Of a DNA stretch of 64,000 nt, positions 35,309-45,222 are shown in pieces (the stretch's first letter is position 1; every line of letters starts with the position of its first letter). Below the pieces are notes generated by a model. It was not told the DNA's origin. It saw only the letters and a list, made by a program, of their open reading frames with translations, and ran no database searches. The stretch lies in NCBI GenBank assembly GCA_025153445.1, contig JANZNS010000001.1:496001-560000 (forward strand), in the 5' to 3' direction. Position numbers and translations under genes: made by a program. This DNA is from Marinobacter sp. BGYM27. Its GTDB lineage: Bacteria; Pseudomonadota; Gammaproteobacteria; Pseudomonadales; Oleiphilaceae.

Positions 35309-37321
35309 ATGACTAACCAGAAAGCGCCATTTTTCCGGGTCCTGATATTGCTCGTCCTGCTTCCTTTTAGCATGGCAGCCCATAGTCAGGAAGGCACCTG
35401 GAAGCTCAATCTCAAGGATGCAGATATCCGTGCGTTTGTTACCCAGATAGCTGACATAACAGGTTATAGCTTTGTTGTTGACCCGCGTGTCAAAGGTAAG
35501 GTTACCGTGCTGTCGTCGGCGCCGATGGACAAGGACGAGATTTACGATCTGTTTCTGGCCGTTTTGCAGGTCCACGGTTTTACTGCCATACCGGGCGAAG
35601 AAGTTATCAAAATCGTCCAGCAGGTCGATGCCAAACAATCTGCCGAGTCGTTAGGTCGCTTTGATAAGGTTCCGTCAGAGCAGCTGATCACGAAGGTTGT
35701 CCAGGTCAACAATGCAAATGCCCTGGAGTTGGTCCCCATTCTTCGCCCGCTGGTGGCCAAGTACGGTCATCTGGCTGGTGTTGCAGCCGCGAACGCATTG
35801 ATTGTGAGTGATCATGCGTCCAATGTGCGTCGTATTGAAGACATTGTTCGCGAACTTGATAGTCCCTCGAAATACGAAGTAGAGGTTATCCAGCTCAAAG
35901 AGGCCTGGGTAGGCGACATGGTGCGCCTGTTGCAGGAGCTGGCACCTGATGAGCTTGGGAAGGGCGGTAACGAGGCGGTCAAGAAGTACAGCGTAACGGC
36001 TGACGAGCGCAGTAATCGTCTGATCCTTCGCGGTGATCAGAATTTCCGGAACAAAATGCGCGGCCTGATCAGCAAGCTGGATCAGCCTTCAGCATCGGGC
36101 GGTGCCACCAAGGTCATTCGTCTGAAACATGCCGATTCCAAGTCCCTTGCTGAATTGCTTAAAGGTGTCATGGGTGAAGTGGCAAAGGAAACGCAGCAAG
36201 CGAAATCGGGCGGTTCAAGCGGCTCGGGCGGCGGCGCTGATTCGGCTTTCGCCATTTTTGCTGATGAAGGCCTCAATGCGCTGGTTGTCAGGGGCGAGCC
36301 GTCGATCATGCAGGAAGTGGATGCGATTGTCGGTGCGCTGGATGTCCGTCGTGCGCAGGTGATGATCGAGGCTGCCATCGTCGAGATAAGCGACGAAATG
36401 GGCGAGGATCTTGGGGTCCAGATCGCGCTGGGTGACGAAGGCAGCGGTTCGACTCCTGTCCTTGGCACAAACTTCAGCAACGTGGGGCGGAGCCTGGGAG
36501 ATGTTATCGGTGCAATCGCAACGGACCAGCTGATTTCTCCTGCGGCCGGCGGTATGACCTTTGGTGTTGGCCAACGCAATTCAGACGGTATCACCTGGGG
36601 GGTGCTGATTCAGGCGCTCTCCAACTCGACATCGGCAAACCTGCTGTCGACACCCAGTATCATCACGCTGGATAATCAGGAATCCGAGATCATCGTGGGT
36701 CAGAACGTTCCCTTCGTGACCGGTTCTACCACCAACACCAGCGCTGGCCTGAACAATCCGTTTACAACCATCGAGCGCCGGGATGTGGGCCTGACGCTGA
36801 AAGTCACTCCTTCAATCAGCGAAGACGGCCTGGTCAAGCTAACGGTTGAGCAGACGACTGAGAATATCGCGGACAGCATTGATTCGGCGTCAGACATTGT
36901 GACGAACAAGCGCGAGATCAAAACCACCGTGCTGGCGGATGATGGCGAAACCATCGTACTGGGCGGCCTTATTCGCGAAGACCATTCGGTCCAGCGCAGC
37001 AAGGTGCCATTCCTTGGCGATATCCCCTACATTGGCGCACTCTTCTCATCTGAATCCGAACGCAAGATCAAGCGCAACCTGCTGGTGTTCCTGAGGCCGA
37101 CCATACTACTGAACAAAGGTGATACGGTTGCTGCAACCGACAGCAAGTATCAGGGGTTGTGGGAAGTCAATCTGGGTATTCGGGAAAAGCTGGCGGACGA
37201 TCTGGACAAGGTGCCTGATGTTTCTGAGCGACCGCCTATCGAGAAGTTGTTCAATCGCAACACCATGATTCCAAGCGCCAGCGAATCAGGTGAACCTGTC
37301 GTGAAAGAAGACGGCGAGTAA
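35309..37321 (+). CDS. gspD: Type II secretion system secretin GspD
   Basis: Outer-membrane secretin that forms the exit channel of the type II system. The 670-residue protein has a signal peptide of about 27 residues, an N0 domain (WKLNLKDADIRAFVTQIADI), three N1-N3 repeats with a Gly/Ser linker near residues 300-315, and the secretin core from about 345 to 600, including VPFLGDIPYIGALF. The C-terminal tail of about 60 residues may bind a pilotin. ATG is preceded by AGGAAAA. A hairpin separates it from gspC, which may set a different expression level. Confidence 0.95.
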   Translation: MTNQKAPFFRVLILLVLLPFSMAAHSQEGTWKLNLKDADIRAFVTQIADITGYSFVVDPRVKGKVTVLSSAPMDKDEIYDLFLAVLQVHGFTAIPGEEVIKIVQQVDAKQSAESLGRFDKVPSEQLITKVVQVNNANALELVPILRPLVAKYGHLAGVAAANALIVSDHASNVRRIEDIVRELDSPSKYEVEVIQLKEAWVGDMVRLLQELAPDELGKGGNEAVKKYSVTADERSNRLILRGDQNFRNKMRGLISKLDQPSASGGATKVIRLKHADSKSLAELLKGVMGEVAKETQQAKSGGSSGSGGGADSAFAIFADEGLNALVVRGEPSIMQEVDAIVGALDVRRAQVMIEAAIVEISDEMGEDLGVQIALGDEGSGSTPVLGTNFSNVGRSLGDVIGAIATDQLISPAAGGMTFGVGQRNSDGITWGVLIQALSNSTSANLLSTPSIITLDNQESEIIVGQNVPFVTGSTTNTSAGLNNPFTTIERRDVGLTLKVTPSISEDGLVKLTVEQTTENIADSIDSASDIVTNKREIKTTVLADDGETIVLGGLIREDHSVQRSKVPFLGDIPYIGALFSSESERKIKRNLLVFLRPTILLNKGDTVAATDSKYQGLWEVNLGIREKLADDLDKVPDVSERPPIEKLFNRNTMIPSASESGEPVVKEDGE

Positions 37322-37345
37322 CTTGCCTGGCGCATTGCCGCTGTT

Positions 37346-37385
37346 GCATTGTGCCACCGATCGATCTGATGCGGTGGCGCAATGC
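37346..37385. terminator. Long hairpin between convergent gspD and M48 protease genes
   Basis: Arms at 37346-37358 and 37373-37385 pair over 13 positions with one G-U, with a 14-base loop. No T-run on either strand, so it may protect 3' ends or act with Rho. Confidence 0.45.
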
Positions 37386-37413
37386 GCTGGCGGTGTATCT
37401 TCCGGTCGCTCCG

Positions 37414-39381
37414 TTACTCTGGCGAGGCGGGTAGCGGCGGCATAGGGCAATCCAGTTGATCTGCGACCAGCCTGAGAATTTCGTATTCCCACACGCTCAC
37501 CTTCCCATCCTTCAGAATGCAGTGTCCGCAGGCGTCTATCACTGCAGGCTTCAGCATGGGCGATAGCCCCCTCAGCTGCTGCAGGGCTGCCGCGAGATCT
37601 TTTGCTGTTACCTTCTGTTTAAGTGCTCCCATCGCGCCCTTACGTGTTTCAAAGCCGGCAATGGCTTCCTGGTAGCATTGTTCTGCAGCTGCGGCGTTTT
37701 CGGTGGCCGTCCGTGCGGTCAGGCTCAGCAGTGTTGCCAGGCTATCCGCTACGGGCGCAAATTTCCGGTAGCGGACCCGGTCGGGTCTGGCGCCTTCGGG
37801 AAGCAGATGACGCTTGAGGAAGCTGAGAACCGCGAACTCAAACAGGGTAACCCGTTGATCAGCACGCACCAGGGTATCCAGCTGCTGCTCAAGAATCCTG
37901 CGCTCGTCCGGATCCAGCTTTCGCAATGCGGGCATCGCCATTTCAAGCGCTGGCAGTCGTATTGCACTGCCGAGCGAGTCCAGGGCAGGGTAGAAGCGGG
38001 CAATAACCTCAGGCTGGCACGCGTGCGCGCCCTTGCTCTCGCAGGCTGCCATAGCCCGTTCACGTTCACCCGCATTCATGCCGTGGAGGATCAGGCTGTA
38101 GCAAAACTGAACGGCCCCGGTGCGGGTGTAGAGCAGCGTGCGGAAATTAGCCGGCAAACGGGCCAGAAGGGTCTGGGCATAGGATTCGTTCGCCTGGGTG
38201 AGCGTGCCCGCTGTGTCTGACAGCCGGGTATCCGGGCTGACAGTCTGGCTTCTACCCGAGATGGGCGAGGTAAGCCCTTGTAGTCCATCTGTAAACGATC
38301 GGGTTCTCTGTGCGGTGTCAGGCCGCGGTTCGGATGCCGGTGAGGGTATGTCGTCACGGGTGCGGTTCCTGAGGCGGGCCAGCATACCCGGACTGATAGC
38401 CTTGATACGGTCTTCAAGAGGTGGGTGAGAGGCCAGCCAGGATGCGAAGCTGATTTTGACGGTTTCGGAGAAGCACATATGGTTCATGTCACTGGCATGG
38501 CGGGTGTGCTGAAAGTAGCCGCTGGTCTGCCCGATACGATAGAGCGCGCTGGCAATGCCTTCTGGATTACGCGTGAACTGGACCGCCGAAGCATCTGCGA
38601 GCATTTCCCGCTGGCGTGAAATGGCTGCCTGAATAAGGCGGCCGAAAAACAGTCCGATGTAACCGACTACCATCAGTCCCAGACCGGCAGCGATCAATGC
38701 GCCCTGGCCACGACTATCCCTCGACGAAGACGAATAGCCACGACGATAGAAGCTGGTGTTCATCAGGAACTGGCCGATCTGGCCGATCATCAAAATACCC
38801 GCCAGTATTGCAATCAGCCGGACGTTGATGCGCATATCGCCGTTGAGGATGTGGCTGAACTCATGCCCGACGACGCCTTGAAGTTCATCCCGGGAGAGTT
38901 GGGTCAGTGTGCCGTGGGTAACCACCATCACGGCTTCTCCGGGATTGTAGCCTGCTACAAACGCATTGATTGCCGTTTCGTTGTCCATCACGTAAAGATC
39001 GGGGACGGGTACGCCGCTGGCTATTGCCATTTCTTCCACTACATTACGCAGCCGGCGCTCGTCGGCATCGTGACCTGACGGGTCGAGCTGGCGTGCGCCT
39101 ACCATGTTGGCAACGCGTGCGCCGCCGCTGGCCAGATCAATCCATCGGAACAGTGAACCAAGGCCGATGATCGTTACTACAGCGACGGAGGTGAGAATAC
39201 CCTGCCGGCTCAGCAGCCAGGTACCAAAGTTGGCCGTGACTTCTGCATCACGGGTGATTAGGTAGCCGAGCAGATCAACAACCAGCGTGATCAGGATAAC
39301 GGCAATCGAAAACAGGGCAATCAGAACAAGGGTGTTGCGCCGGGCCTGTGCCTGGCGCTCAAAGAAGCCGGAAGTATGCAT
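37414..39381 (-). CDS. Long M48 family zinc metalloprotease (HtpX-like)
   Basis: Membrane protease of 655 residues. Two membrane helices lie near residues 18-40 and 60-78, then the zinc site HEFSH (His173, Glu174, His177) with the third ligand probably Glu259 in QREMLADASA, and two more helices at about 187-205 and 228-248. The first 330 residues are HtpX-like and complete; the remaining 320 residues are a predicted cytoplasmic, helical extension without known motif, roughly doubling usual HtpX length. The extension contains Cys pairs (GACESKGAHAC-like spacing). It is 12 bases after lemA, and lemA plus M48 pairs are common, so they probably act together in envelope quality control. Confidence 0.88.
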   Translation of the reverse strand: MHTSGFFERQAQARRNTLVLIALFSIAVILITLVVDLLGYLITRDAEVTANFGTWLLSRQGILTSVAVVTIIGLGSLFRWIDLASGGARVANMVGARQLDPSGHDADERRLRNVVEEMAIASGVPVPDLYVMDNETAINAFVAGYNPGEAVMVVTHGTLTQLSRDELQGVVGHEFSHILNGDMRINVRLIAILAGILMIGQIGQFLMNTSFYRRGYSSSSRDSRGQGALIAAGLGLMVVGYIGLFFGRLIQAAISRQREMLADASAVQFTRNPEGIASALYRIGQTSGYFQHTRHASDMNHMCFSETVKISFASWLASHPPLEDRIKAISPGMLARLRNRTRDDIPSPASEPRPDTAQRTRSFTDGLQGLTSPISGRSQTVSPDTRLSDTAGTLTQANESYAQTLLARLPANFRTLLYTRTGAVQFCYSLILHGMNAGERERAMAACESKGAHACQPEVIARFYPALDSLGSAIRLPALEMAMPALRKLDPDERRILEQQLDTLVRADQRVTLFEFAVLSFLKRHLLPEGARPDRVRYRKFAPVADSLATLLSLTARTATENAAAAEQCYQEAIAGFETRKGAMGALKQKVTAKDLAAALQQLRGLSPMLKPAVIDACGHCILKDGKVSVWEYEILRLVADQLDCPMPPLPASPE

Positions 39382-39393
39382 GCTGTCCCCGTA

Positions 39394-39981
39394 TTAGAAG
39401 CTGACCTTTGGGGCCTGACGCGCTTCTTCGGTTTCCAGTTGCAGTTGTTCCGAATGCTTGAAGGTAAACATGCCTGCGATGATGTTATTCGGGAATTTCT
39501 CCCGGTACGTATTGAACACCATGATGTCATCGTTATAGGCCTGACGGGCGAACGCAACCCGGTTCTCCGTGCTGGAAAGTTCCTCCATCAGTTGCTGGAC
39601 CGTCTCATTGGCTTTCAGGTCCGGGTAGTTTTCTGCCACAGCATAGAAGTTGGCCAGCGCCTTGCTGAGCATATTCTCCGCAGAGCCCAGTTTTTTCACC
39701 TTGCTTCCATCGGCGGGATCACCGGCAGCATCTTTTTGGGCGGATACCGCATTGTTACGTGCATCCATAACGGCGGTGAGCGTGCCTCGCTCATGCTCCA
39801 TATAGGCTTTTGCTGATTCCACCAGATTGGGAATCAGGTCGTGCCGGCGCTGAAGTTGTACATCGATCTGGGCAAAGCCGTTTTTAAAGCGGTTGCGAAG
39901 CGATACCAGGCGATTGTAGATCGAGATAACGTAAATTACGGCAACGGCGATGACCGCCAAGCCGATGAGGGTTGAAATCAT
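39394..39981 (-). CDS. lemA: LemA family protein
   Basis: Membrane-anchored protein of 195 residues. An N-terminal helix (STLIGLAVIAVAVIYVISIY) is followed by a four-helix bundle with the family stretches NGFAQIDVQLQRRHDLIPNL and AENYPDLKANETVQQLMEEL. AAGGA precedes the start. Function is not established; LemA genes are usually beside membrane proteases or TPM-domain proteins. Here it forms an operon with the long M48 protease, in the order lemA then protease. This LemA is unrelated to the LemA/GacS kinase. Confidence 0.94.
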   Translation of the reverse strand: MISTLIGLAVIAVAVIYVISIYNRLVSLRNRFKNGFAQIDVQLQRRHDLIPNLVESAKAYMEHERGTLTAVMDARNNAVSAQKDAAGDPADGSKVKKLGSAENMLSKALANFYAVAENYPDLKANETVQQLMEELSSTENRVAFARQAYNDDIMVFNTYREKFPNNIIAGMFTFKHSEQLQLETEEARQAPKVSF

Positions 39982-40031
39982 GCGGTGTCCTTGTCGTTTG
40001 GGGCGAATGCTTTTGAGCGTTTAAGCATCAA

Positions 40032-42101
40032 TTACCCGTTATGGGTGCTGTCCACGACCAGTTTAGCGTGAAAGTCAGCGATAAACTGCTCGAAATCCGC
40101 CGGCTTCAGGGGCTTGCTGAAGAAATAGCCTTGCGCCAGTTGGCATCCCCGGTTGCGCAGATAAAATTCTTGCTCCTCGGTTTCCACCCCTTCGGCGATA
40201 ACGGCGAGATTAAGGCTTTTACCAAGATCAATGATCGTATTGGCAATGCGGGTATCTTCATCGTTTACCAGCAGATCATGGATAAATTGCTTGTCGATTT
40301 TGAGGTGCTGTACTGGCAAGCGTTTGAGGTAAGTAAGCGAAGAGTAGCCGGTGCCGAAGTCATCAACAGCGATATTGATGCCGTGATTACGCAGCTGATT
40401 CAGCTTTTCCACGGCGCTGTCCAGGTTTTCCATGAATCCGGTTTCCGTCACCTCCAACTCCAATCGCCCGGGAGGAATCGAAAAGCGCTTCAGTGTATCC
40501 AGTATCTCGCTCACGATGTCCTCTTGCTTCAACTGGACGGCTGAAAGATTGACGGCAATGCGGATGGGCATGCTTTTGGCGGACCACTGCGCCGCCTGGG
40601 CGCAGGCCTGCTCCAGCACCCATTGGCCAATCTCGACAATGGAGCCATTCAACTCGGCGAGCGGTATGAACTGGTCTGGTGGAACCAGCCCCTGTTCAGG
40701 GTGTTCCCAGCGAATCAGTGCTTCGGCCCCAATTATCCGGCGGGTTTCCAGGTTGATCTGGGGTTGGTAGACGAGATGGAACTGGTTCTCGGGAAGTGCC
40801 CGTTGCAGATCCTTCTCCAGCTTTTTCCGGTCGCGGATAGCCTGATCAACGCTGGCAACATAGAACTGGAACTGGTTCCGCCCTGCCGTTTTGGCCAGGG
40901 TCATGGTCTGCTCGGCGCGCTGCAGCAACTGTTCGCTGTCGCTCGCGTCATCGGGGAAGAGGGTGATGCCGATCGTTGCGGTGGTGTTGACTTCGCGACT
41001 GCCAAGCTGAACGGCACGGGCGACTTCTGCCAGCAGCCATTCGGACGTTGCGGCGCATTGGTAGCCGTCCTTGATGTGCTGGCGGACGATAACAAACTGA
41101 TCACTGCCCAGTCTGGCGGCTTGCAAGGTGCCGCTTTTACAGCCGTCGTTCAGTCGGTCTGCGATGGTCTGCAGCAGCAGGTCGCCCATGTGGTAGCCAT
41201 GCTGCTCATTGACACTTTTGAGGTCATCAATCCCGAAACAGAATACGGCAAGTCGCTCGTTTCTCCGCTGATGTTGCTCCAGCGACTTTTCAAGCATCGT
41301 CATGAACAGTTCCCGATTAGGCAAGCCTGTGAGCTTGTCGTATCGGGATAACCGATTGACCCTTGCTTCTGCATCTGCCTGCTTCTCCTGGTTGTCGGTA
41401 ATCGCCACTAGCAGGTTATTGGTGGCATTGACCCACAGACCCAGTTCGTCACTCCGGTGGCCACGGGGTAATTCCAGTAGCGTGTCGCCAGGATTGTCCG
41501 GGTTAACCCGGGATATAGAGTTGATGATCCGAAACAGAGGGCGAGTGAGCAGCAGGTGGAAAACGAAGTACAGCACGAGGCTTAGCACCACCGCGCGGGC
41601 AACGCCCGAGAGAAAGGTCAGTGTTGCCCTCTCGAGCCAGGCGGCGGCAGCAAAAGCAGTATCATAGCTGACATCAAGATAGCCATAGACAGTGCCATTA
41701 CCGGCGCCGCGTATCAGCGGAACGCGATAGGCGCGTTTGGCAGAGAAAATCGGGTCGGTGAGCGCGCGATATTCCGCCGGAATGGGATCCCTGGACAGCT
41801 TGGCAAGCGTGTCGCCATCCGGGTGGGTGATGCCGGCGTACTGAATCGCTTCCTGCTCGAACAGGCCGTCCACGACTTGTCGGGCAAGATCTTCATCAAT
41901 GCTGTACACGGCCTGAGTACTGGCGTCACGTACCAGCGCAAGCGTTTGTGCGGCTTGCTGATCGAGATCACTGGATACCCTGCGAGCATCCACGACAACC
42001 TGGCTGGCACTTAGCAATATACCGCTCAGTAGAGCAATAAAGAGTACCCAGCGGAGGATGCGATACCCCAGCCGATGTTCGAGCTTATAGTGTTTTGTCA
42101 T
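40032..42101 (-). CDS. Membrane GGDEF-EAL protein, probably a cyclic-di-GMP phosphodiesterase
   Basis: Signalling protein of 689 residues. A membrane helix at about 15-35, a periplasmic sensor domain to about 155, a second helix at about 160-185 and a HAMP-like segment to 240 lead to GGDEF (about 255-425) and EAL (about 435-680) domains. The GGDEF active site reads RLGSDQFVIV, so it lacks the second Gly and Glu and is probably inactive. The EAL domain keeps EALIRW, NLSAVQL, DDFGTGYSSLTYL and the Lys and Glu of IAEGVETEEQ, so hydrolysis of cyclic-di-GMP is expected. Monocistronic; ligand of the sensor unknown. Confidence 0.92.
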   Translation of the reverse strand: MTKHYKLEHRLGYRILRWVLFIALLSGILLSASQVVVDARRVSSDLDQQAAQTLALVRDASTQAVYSIDEDLARQVVDGLFEQEAIQYAGITHPDGDTLAKLSRDPIPAEYRALTDPIFSAKRAYRVPLIRGAGNGTVYGYLDVSYDTAFAAAAWLERATLTFLSGVARAVVLSLVLYFVFHLLLTRPLFRIINSISRVNPDNPGDTLLELPRGHRSDELGLWVNATNNLLVAITDNQEKQADAEARVNRLSRYDKLTGLPNRELFMTMLEKSLEQHQRRNERLAVFCFGIDDLKSVNEQHGYHMGDLLLQTIADRLNDGCKSGTLQAARLGSDQFVIVRQHIKDGYQCAATSEWLLAEVARAVQLGSREVNTTATIGITLFPDDASDSEQLLQRAEQTMTLAKTAGRNQFQFYVASVDQAIRDRKKLEKDLQRALPENQFHLVYQPQINLETRRIIGAEALIRWEHPEQGLVPPDQFIPLAELNGSIVEIGQWVLEQACAQAAQWSAKSMPIRIAVNLSAVQLKQEDIVSEILDTLKRFSIPPGRLELEVTETGFMENLDSAVEKLNQLRNHGINIAVDDFGTGYSSLTYLKRLPVQHLKIDKQFIHDLLVNDEDTRIANTIIDLGKSLNLAVIAEGVETEEQEFYLRNRGCQLAQGYFFSKPLKPADFEQFIADFHAKLVVDSTHNG

Positions 42102-42526
42102 TGTCTGGCGCTTGGTTCATCGCGCGGCAAAACCGGTGAGTGGGCTGCCACTAACAGAACTGCACGTTTGCCCAAGGGCTGACAGAACACCGCTGCTGTC
42201 GATGTGCTGCCTGCAATCTGAAATCCCAAAGGCGCTGATATTATTGTTTTGGTTGTATCTGCCTGTTTCAACGGAAAGCGCCGGCAGTTGCAAATGGTCG
42301 ATTCCGTTAAACACTGGAATGCACCATATGGGTGCAACGCTATCTTGTTGAAATTAGGGCGCTTGCTAATAACGTTTGCCTGCCTAATTAAATAGCGGTT
42401 GAGAGCGGTTTAGTCCAGTGAAGAGATGTAAAGGAATGCAATAAAAAACGCCTGCTAAAGGTAGCAGGCGTTTTTTGTCCCGGTGCACCAAAGGCGCAAC
42501 CGGGAAAACGAAACTGGCGCGCTCGA
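42102..42526. other. Intergenic region before sodB terminator
   Basis: 425 bases. Contains a short palindrome GCACC-ATATG-GGTGC at 42321-42335 and the bidirectional terminator at 42444-42476. No gene is supported. Confidence 0.55.
42444..42476. terminator. Terminator of sodB, bidirectional form
   Basis: Stem ACGCCTGCT (42448-42456) with AGCAGGCGT (42463-42471), six-base loop, T-run on the plus strand and A-run on the left that gives a U-run to the minus strand. It lies 50 bases after the sodB stop. Confidence 0.92.
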
Positions 42527-43105
42527 TCAGGCCAGGTTTTCGTTTACAAAGTCCCAGTTCACCAGGTTCCAGAATGCAGCCAGGTAGTCGGGACGGGAGT
42601 TGCGGTAATCGATGTAGTAGGCGTGCTCCCATACATCGACTGTCAGCACAGGCTTGTCAGCTGTTGTCAGCGGCGTGCCGGCGTCGTCAGTGTTGACGAT
42701 GGCAACGGAGCCGTCTGTTTTCTTGACCAGCCAGGTCCAACCTGAGCCGAAGTTGCCGGCAGCCTTTTCATTGAACTCTTTCTTGAATGCGTCAAAAGAG
42801 CCAAAAGCCTTGTTGATAGCGTCAGCTGCAGCGCCAGTTGGCTCGCCGCCGCCATTCGGGCTCAGGCAGTGCCAATAAAAAGTGTGGTTCCAGATTTGGG
42901 CTGCGTTGTTGAAAAGTCCACCGCTTGAGGTCTTGATGATTTCTTCAAGGGATTTCTCAGCTTCTGGCTTACCTTCAACCAGGCCGTTCAGCTTGGTGAC
43001 GTAGGTGTTGTGGTGCTTACCGTAATGGTATTCCAGGGTTTCCTGAGAAATATGTGGCTCAAGTGCGTTTTTTTCGTACGGCAGTGCAGGAAGTTCAAAG
43101 GCCAT
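42527..43105 (-). CDS. sodB: Superoxide dismutase, iron type
   Basis: Cytoplasmic enzyme converting superoxide to oxygen and hydrogen peroxide. ATG 43105 (MAFELPALPYEKNALEPHIS) is preceded by GAGGGAGA; the longer frame is not used. The 192-residue protein has the metal ligands in EYHYGKHHNTYV, WNHTFYWHCLSP and DVWEHAYYIDY. The stretch AAQIWNHTFYWHCLSPNGGG and short length favour the iron enzyme. Clear terminator downstream. Confidence 0.95.
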   Translation of the reverse strand: MAFELPALPYEKNALEPHISQETLEYHYGKHHNTYVTKLNGLVEGKPEAEKSLEEIIKTSSGGLFNNAAQIWNHTFYWHCLSPNGGGEPTGAAADAINKAFGSFDAFKKEFNEKAAGNFGSGWTWLVKKTDGSVAIVNTDDAGTPLTTADKPVLTVDVWEHAYYIDYRNSRPDYLAAFWNLVNWDFVNENLA

Positions 43106-43289
43106 TATACGGTTCTCCCTCGTTTCGCTTTTAATAGTATTGACGATCCTGCAATTTGGCCGACGGTGTAAGGATTGCTCGGCGGACATTGCAGATCGTG
43201 GTGACAACTCTAAAGAGCTTAACACCCCGGATAGGGCGATTCCACGGTGTAAGAGCTTGGGGCTGGGGAAATTTTTTCAAGGGGCGGGT

Positions 43290-43335
43290 AAAAAAAAGGC
43301 CCCGGAATTGGCGTGTCACCAATAGTCCCGGGGCC
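43290..43335 (-). terminator. Rho-independent terminator of purEK
   Basis: On the minus strand GGCCCCGG pairs with CCGGGGCC (43335-43328 with 43305-43298), an inner TTGG / CCAA stem closes the loop, and seven to eight T follow. 60 bases after the purK stop. Confidence 0.93.
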
Positions 43336-43396
43336 ATTGTCACAATGGATGCTGATGTCGGCTCGGCTGTTGATGCTACCGGCCTGGTCAGGCGTT

Positions 43397-44512
43397 TCAG
43401 GCTGACGTCAGCGAGCAGTCGAACTCCGGGCAGTTGGGGAGAAAACTGGCACAGTTTCTCACTCGCCAGATCAATTCTTCGTAACTGTCCGCCACGATAT
43501 TAATGTGGCCGAGTTTGCGTCCGGGGCGTTCCTGCTTGTCGTAAAGGTGCAGGTGCGCATAGGGCAGCTTCAGGATATCAGCACTACTGCCGTTACTGCC
43601 GATGATGTTGATCATGCAGCTGACGCCGCGAGGCGTAACATCGCCCAGAGGCATGCCGGTGACGGCGCGAATATGGTTTTCGAACTGGCTGGTCTCGGCG
43701 CCCTCCATTGTCCAGTGCCCGGAGTTGTGGACACGAGGTGCCATTTCGTTGGCAACAAGCCCGTCAGCTGTTTCAAATAGCTCAAGTGCAAGAATGCCAA
43801 CATGACCCAGTTCGTTGAGCAACAGCTTGATATAGCGCTCTGCATCTTCCCGAATGTCTGCGCTGAGGCCTGGTGCCGGCGCAATCGAGTAGCGCAGGAT
43901 GCCTTCGCTGTGGACGTTTTCGGCCATCGGGTAAACTGCAAGTTCACCATCTTCGCCGCGCGCGGCAATAACCGAAATTTCACGACTGAAATCCACAAAC
44001 TTCTCTACGATCAGTTTCGGATGGCCAATCGATGACCAGGCCGCTTTTGCATCTTCAGGCGATTTCAGTACCGCTTGTCCTTTGCCGTCATAGCCTTCGG
44101 TATTCGATTTGGCGACGACAGGACAACTCAGTTCTTCGGCAGCTTGCTGCAGCGCTTCAGGGCTTTCGGCGATTCGCCATTGGGGGGTAGGGATGCCGAG
44201 ATCACCAAACAGCGTCTTCTCTGCTTCCCGGTTCTGACAAATGCGAAGCGAGCGGGGAGATGGATGCACTGGCTTTTCAGCGGCGATGCGCTCTGCAACA
44301 TCTACGGGCAAGTGCTCAAACTCGTAGGTAACACGGTCGACTCTTGACAGGAAGTCGTCCAGATACTCGTTGTTGCGATCAACAATGACTTCGCCGAGCC
44401 CGACACTGGGGCTGCCTGAAAGATCGTAAAATACAAACTGGTTGGCTAGCGGGTAGCCCGACAGGGCAAGCATTCGTCCTAGCTGGCCTGCTCCGAGTAC
44501 ACCAATGCGCAT
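43397..44512 (-). CDS. purK: N5-carboxyaminoimidazole ribonucleotide synthase PurK
   Basis: ATP-grasp enzyme of purine synthesis: carboxylates aminoimidazole ribonucleotide with bicarbonate and ATP to give N5-CAIR. The 371-residue protein opens with MRIGVLGAGQLGRMLALSG and contains the ATP-grasp stretch CPVVAKSNTEGYDGKGQAVL and the end motif NEMAPRVHNSGHWT. Length is normal. It lies 23 bases after purE and precedes a strong terminator. Confidence 0.97.
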   Translation of the reverse strand: MRIGVLGAGQLGRMLALSGYPLANQFVFYDLSGSPSVGLGEVIVDRNNEYLDDFLSRVDRVTYEFEHLPVDVAERIAAEKPVHPSPRSLRICQNREAEKTLFGDLGIPTPQWRIAESPEALQQAAEELSCPVVAKSNTEGYDGKGQAVLKSPEDAKAAWSSIGHPKLIVEKFVDFSREISVIAARGEDGELAVYPMAENVHSEGILRYSIAPAPGLSADIREDAERYIKLLLNELGHVGILALELFETADGLVANEMAPRVHNSGHWTMEGAETSQFENHIRAVTGMPLGDVTPRGVSCMINIIGSNGSSADILKLPYAHLHLYDKQERPGRKLGHINIVADSYEELIWRVRNCASFLPNCPEFDCSLTSA

Positions 44513-44535
44513 GGGTTTCTCCGGTGAAGTTCGAA

Positions 44536-45036
44536 TCAGTCGTTGCGGGGGTCAGGGTTGTCCAGTACCGCTTGGGTCTGGCTGGCACGGAAGCTTTCAA
44601 CTGCAGCGCGGATGTCGGCATTGTGGAGGCCGGCAATCTGCGCTGCCAAAAGACCTGCGTTAGTTGCGCCAGCATTGCCGATAGCCAATGTACCCACGGC
44701 AACGCCGCCCGGCATTTGAGCGATCGACAGCAGAGAGTCCAGTCCGCTTAGTGCTTTTGACTGGACGGGGACTCCGAGCACGGGCAGAGGAGTCTGCGAC
44801 GCGATCATGCCGGGCAAGTGAGCAGCGCCGCCAGCGCCGGCGATGATGATCTGGATGCCGCGATCGGCTGCTGTACGAGCGTATTCAAACAACAGGTCTG
44901 GCGTGCGGTGCGCGGAAACAACGCGGACTTCGTAACTGACGCCAAGCTTTTCAAGCATGTTGGCTGCATGCTCCATTGTCGGCCAGTCCGACTTTGAGCC
45001 CATAATAAGGCCAACTTGCGGCTGCATAAGCAACAT
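44536..45036 (-). CDS. purE: N5-CAIR mutase PurE, class I
   Basis: Converts N5-CAIR to CAIR, the step after PurK. The 166-residue protein has the class I motifs [22 protein letters not shown] and [14 protein letters not shown]. Two start codons are possible, ATG 45036 and ATG 45027; the GGGA stretch fits the second slightly better. First gene of purEK. No PurR-type operator was recognised in the spacer. Confidence 0.97.
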   Translation of the reverse strand: MLLMQPQVGLIMGSKSDWPTMEHAANMLEKLGVSYEVRVVSAHRTPDLLFEYARTAADRGIQIIIAGAGGAAHLPGMIASQTPLPVLGVPVQSKALSGLDSLLSIAQMPGGVAVGTLAIGNAGATNAGLLAAQIAGLHNADIRAAVESFRASQTQAVLDNPDPRND

Positions 45037-45222
45037 CCCGGTATGTTTAAAAGGAAGCCGAGCATTGTATGCACAGCCTGCAGGCCATGCAAATAAGTTC
45101 AGATTGCACGCCCGGTGGCATCAGTCTTGGCGCCTCGGGCAAGGAATCGTTAAGATCTGAGCCCAATAGGTATCACGACTTGAAAGTCACCACCAAGCAA
45201 TGGGTTGAGCAACGAGGTTGTT

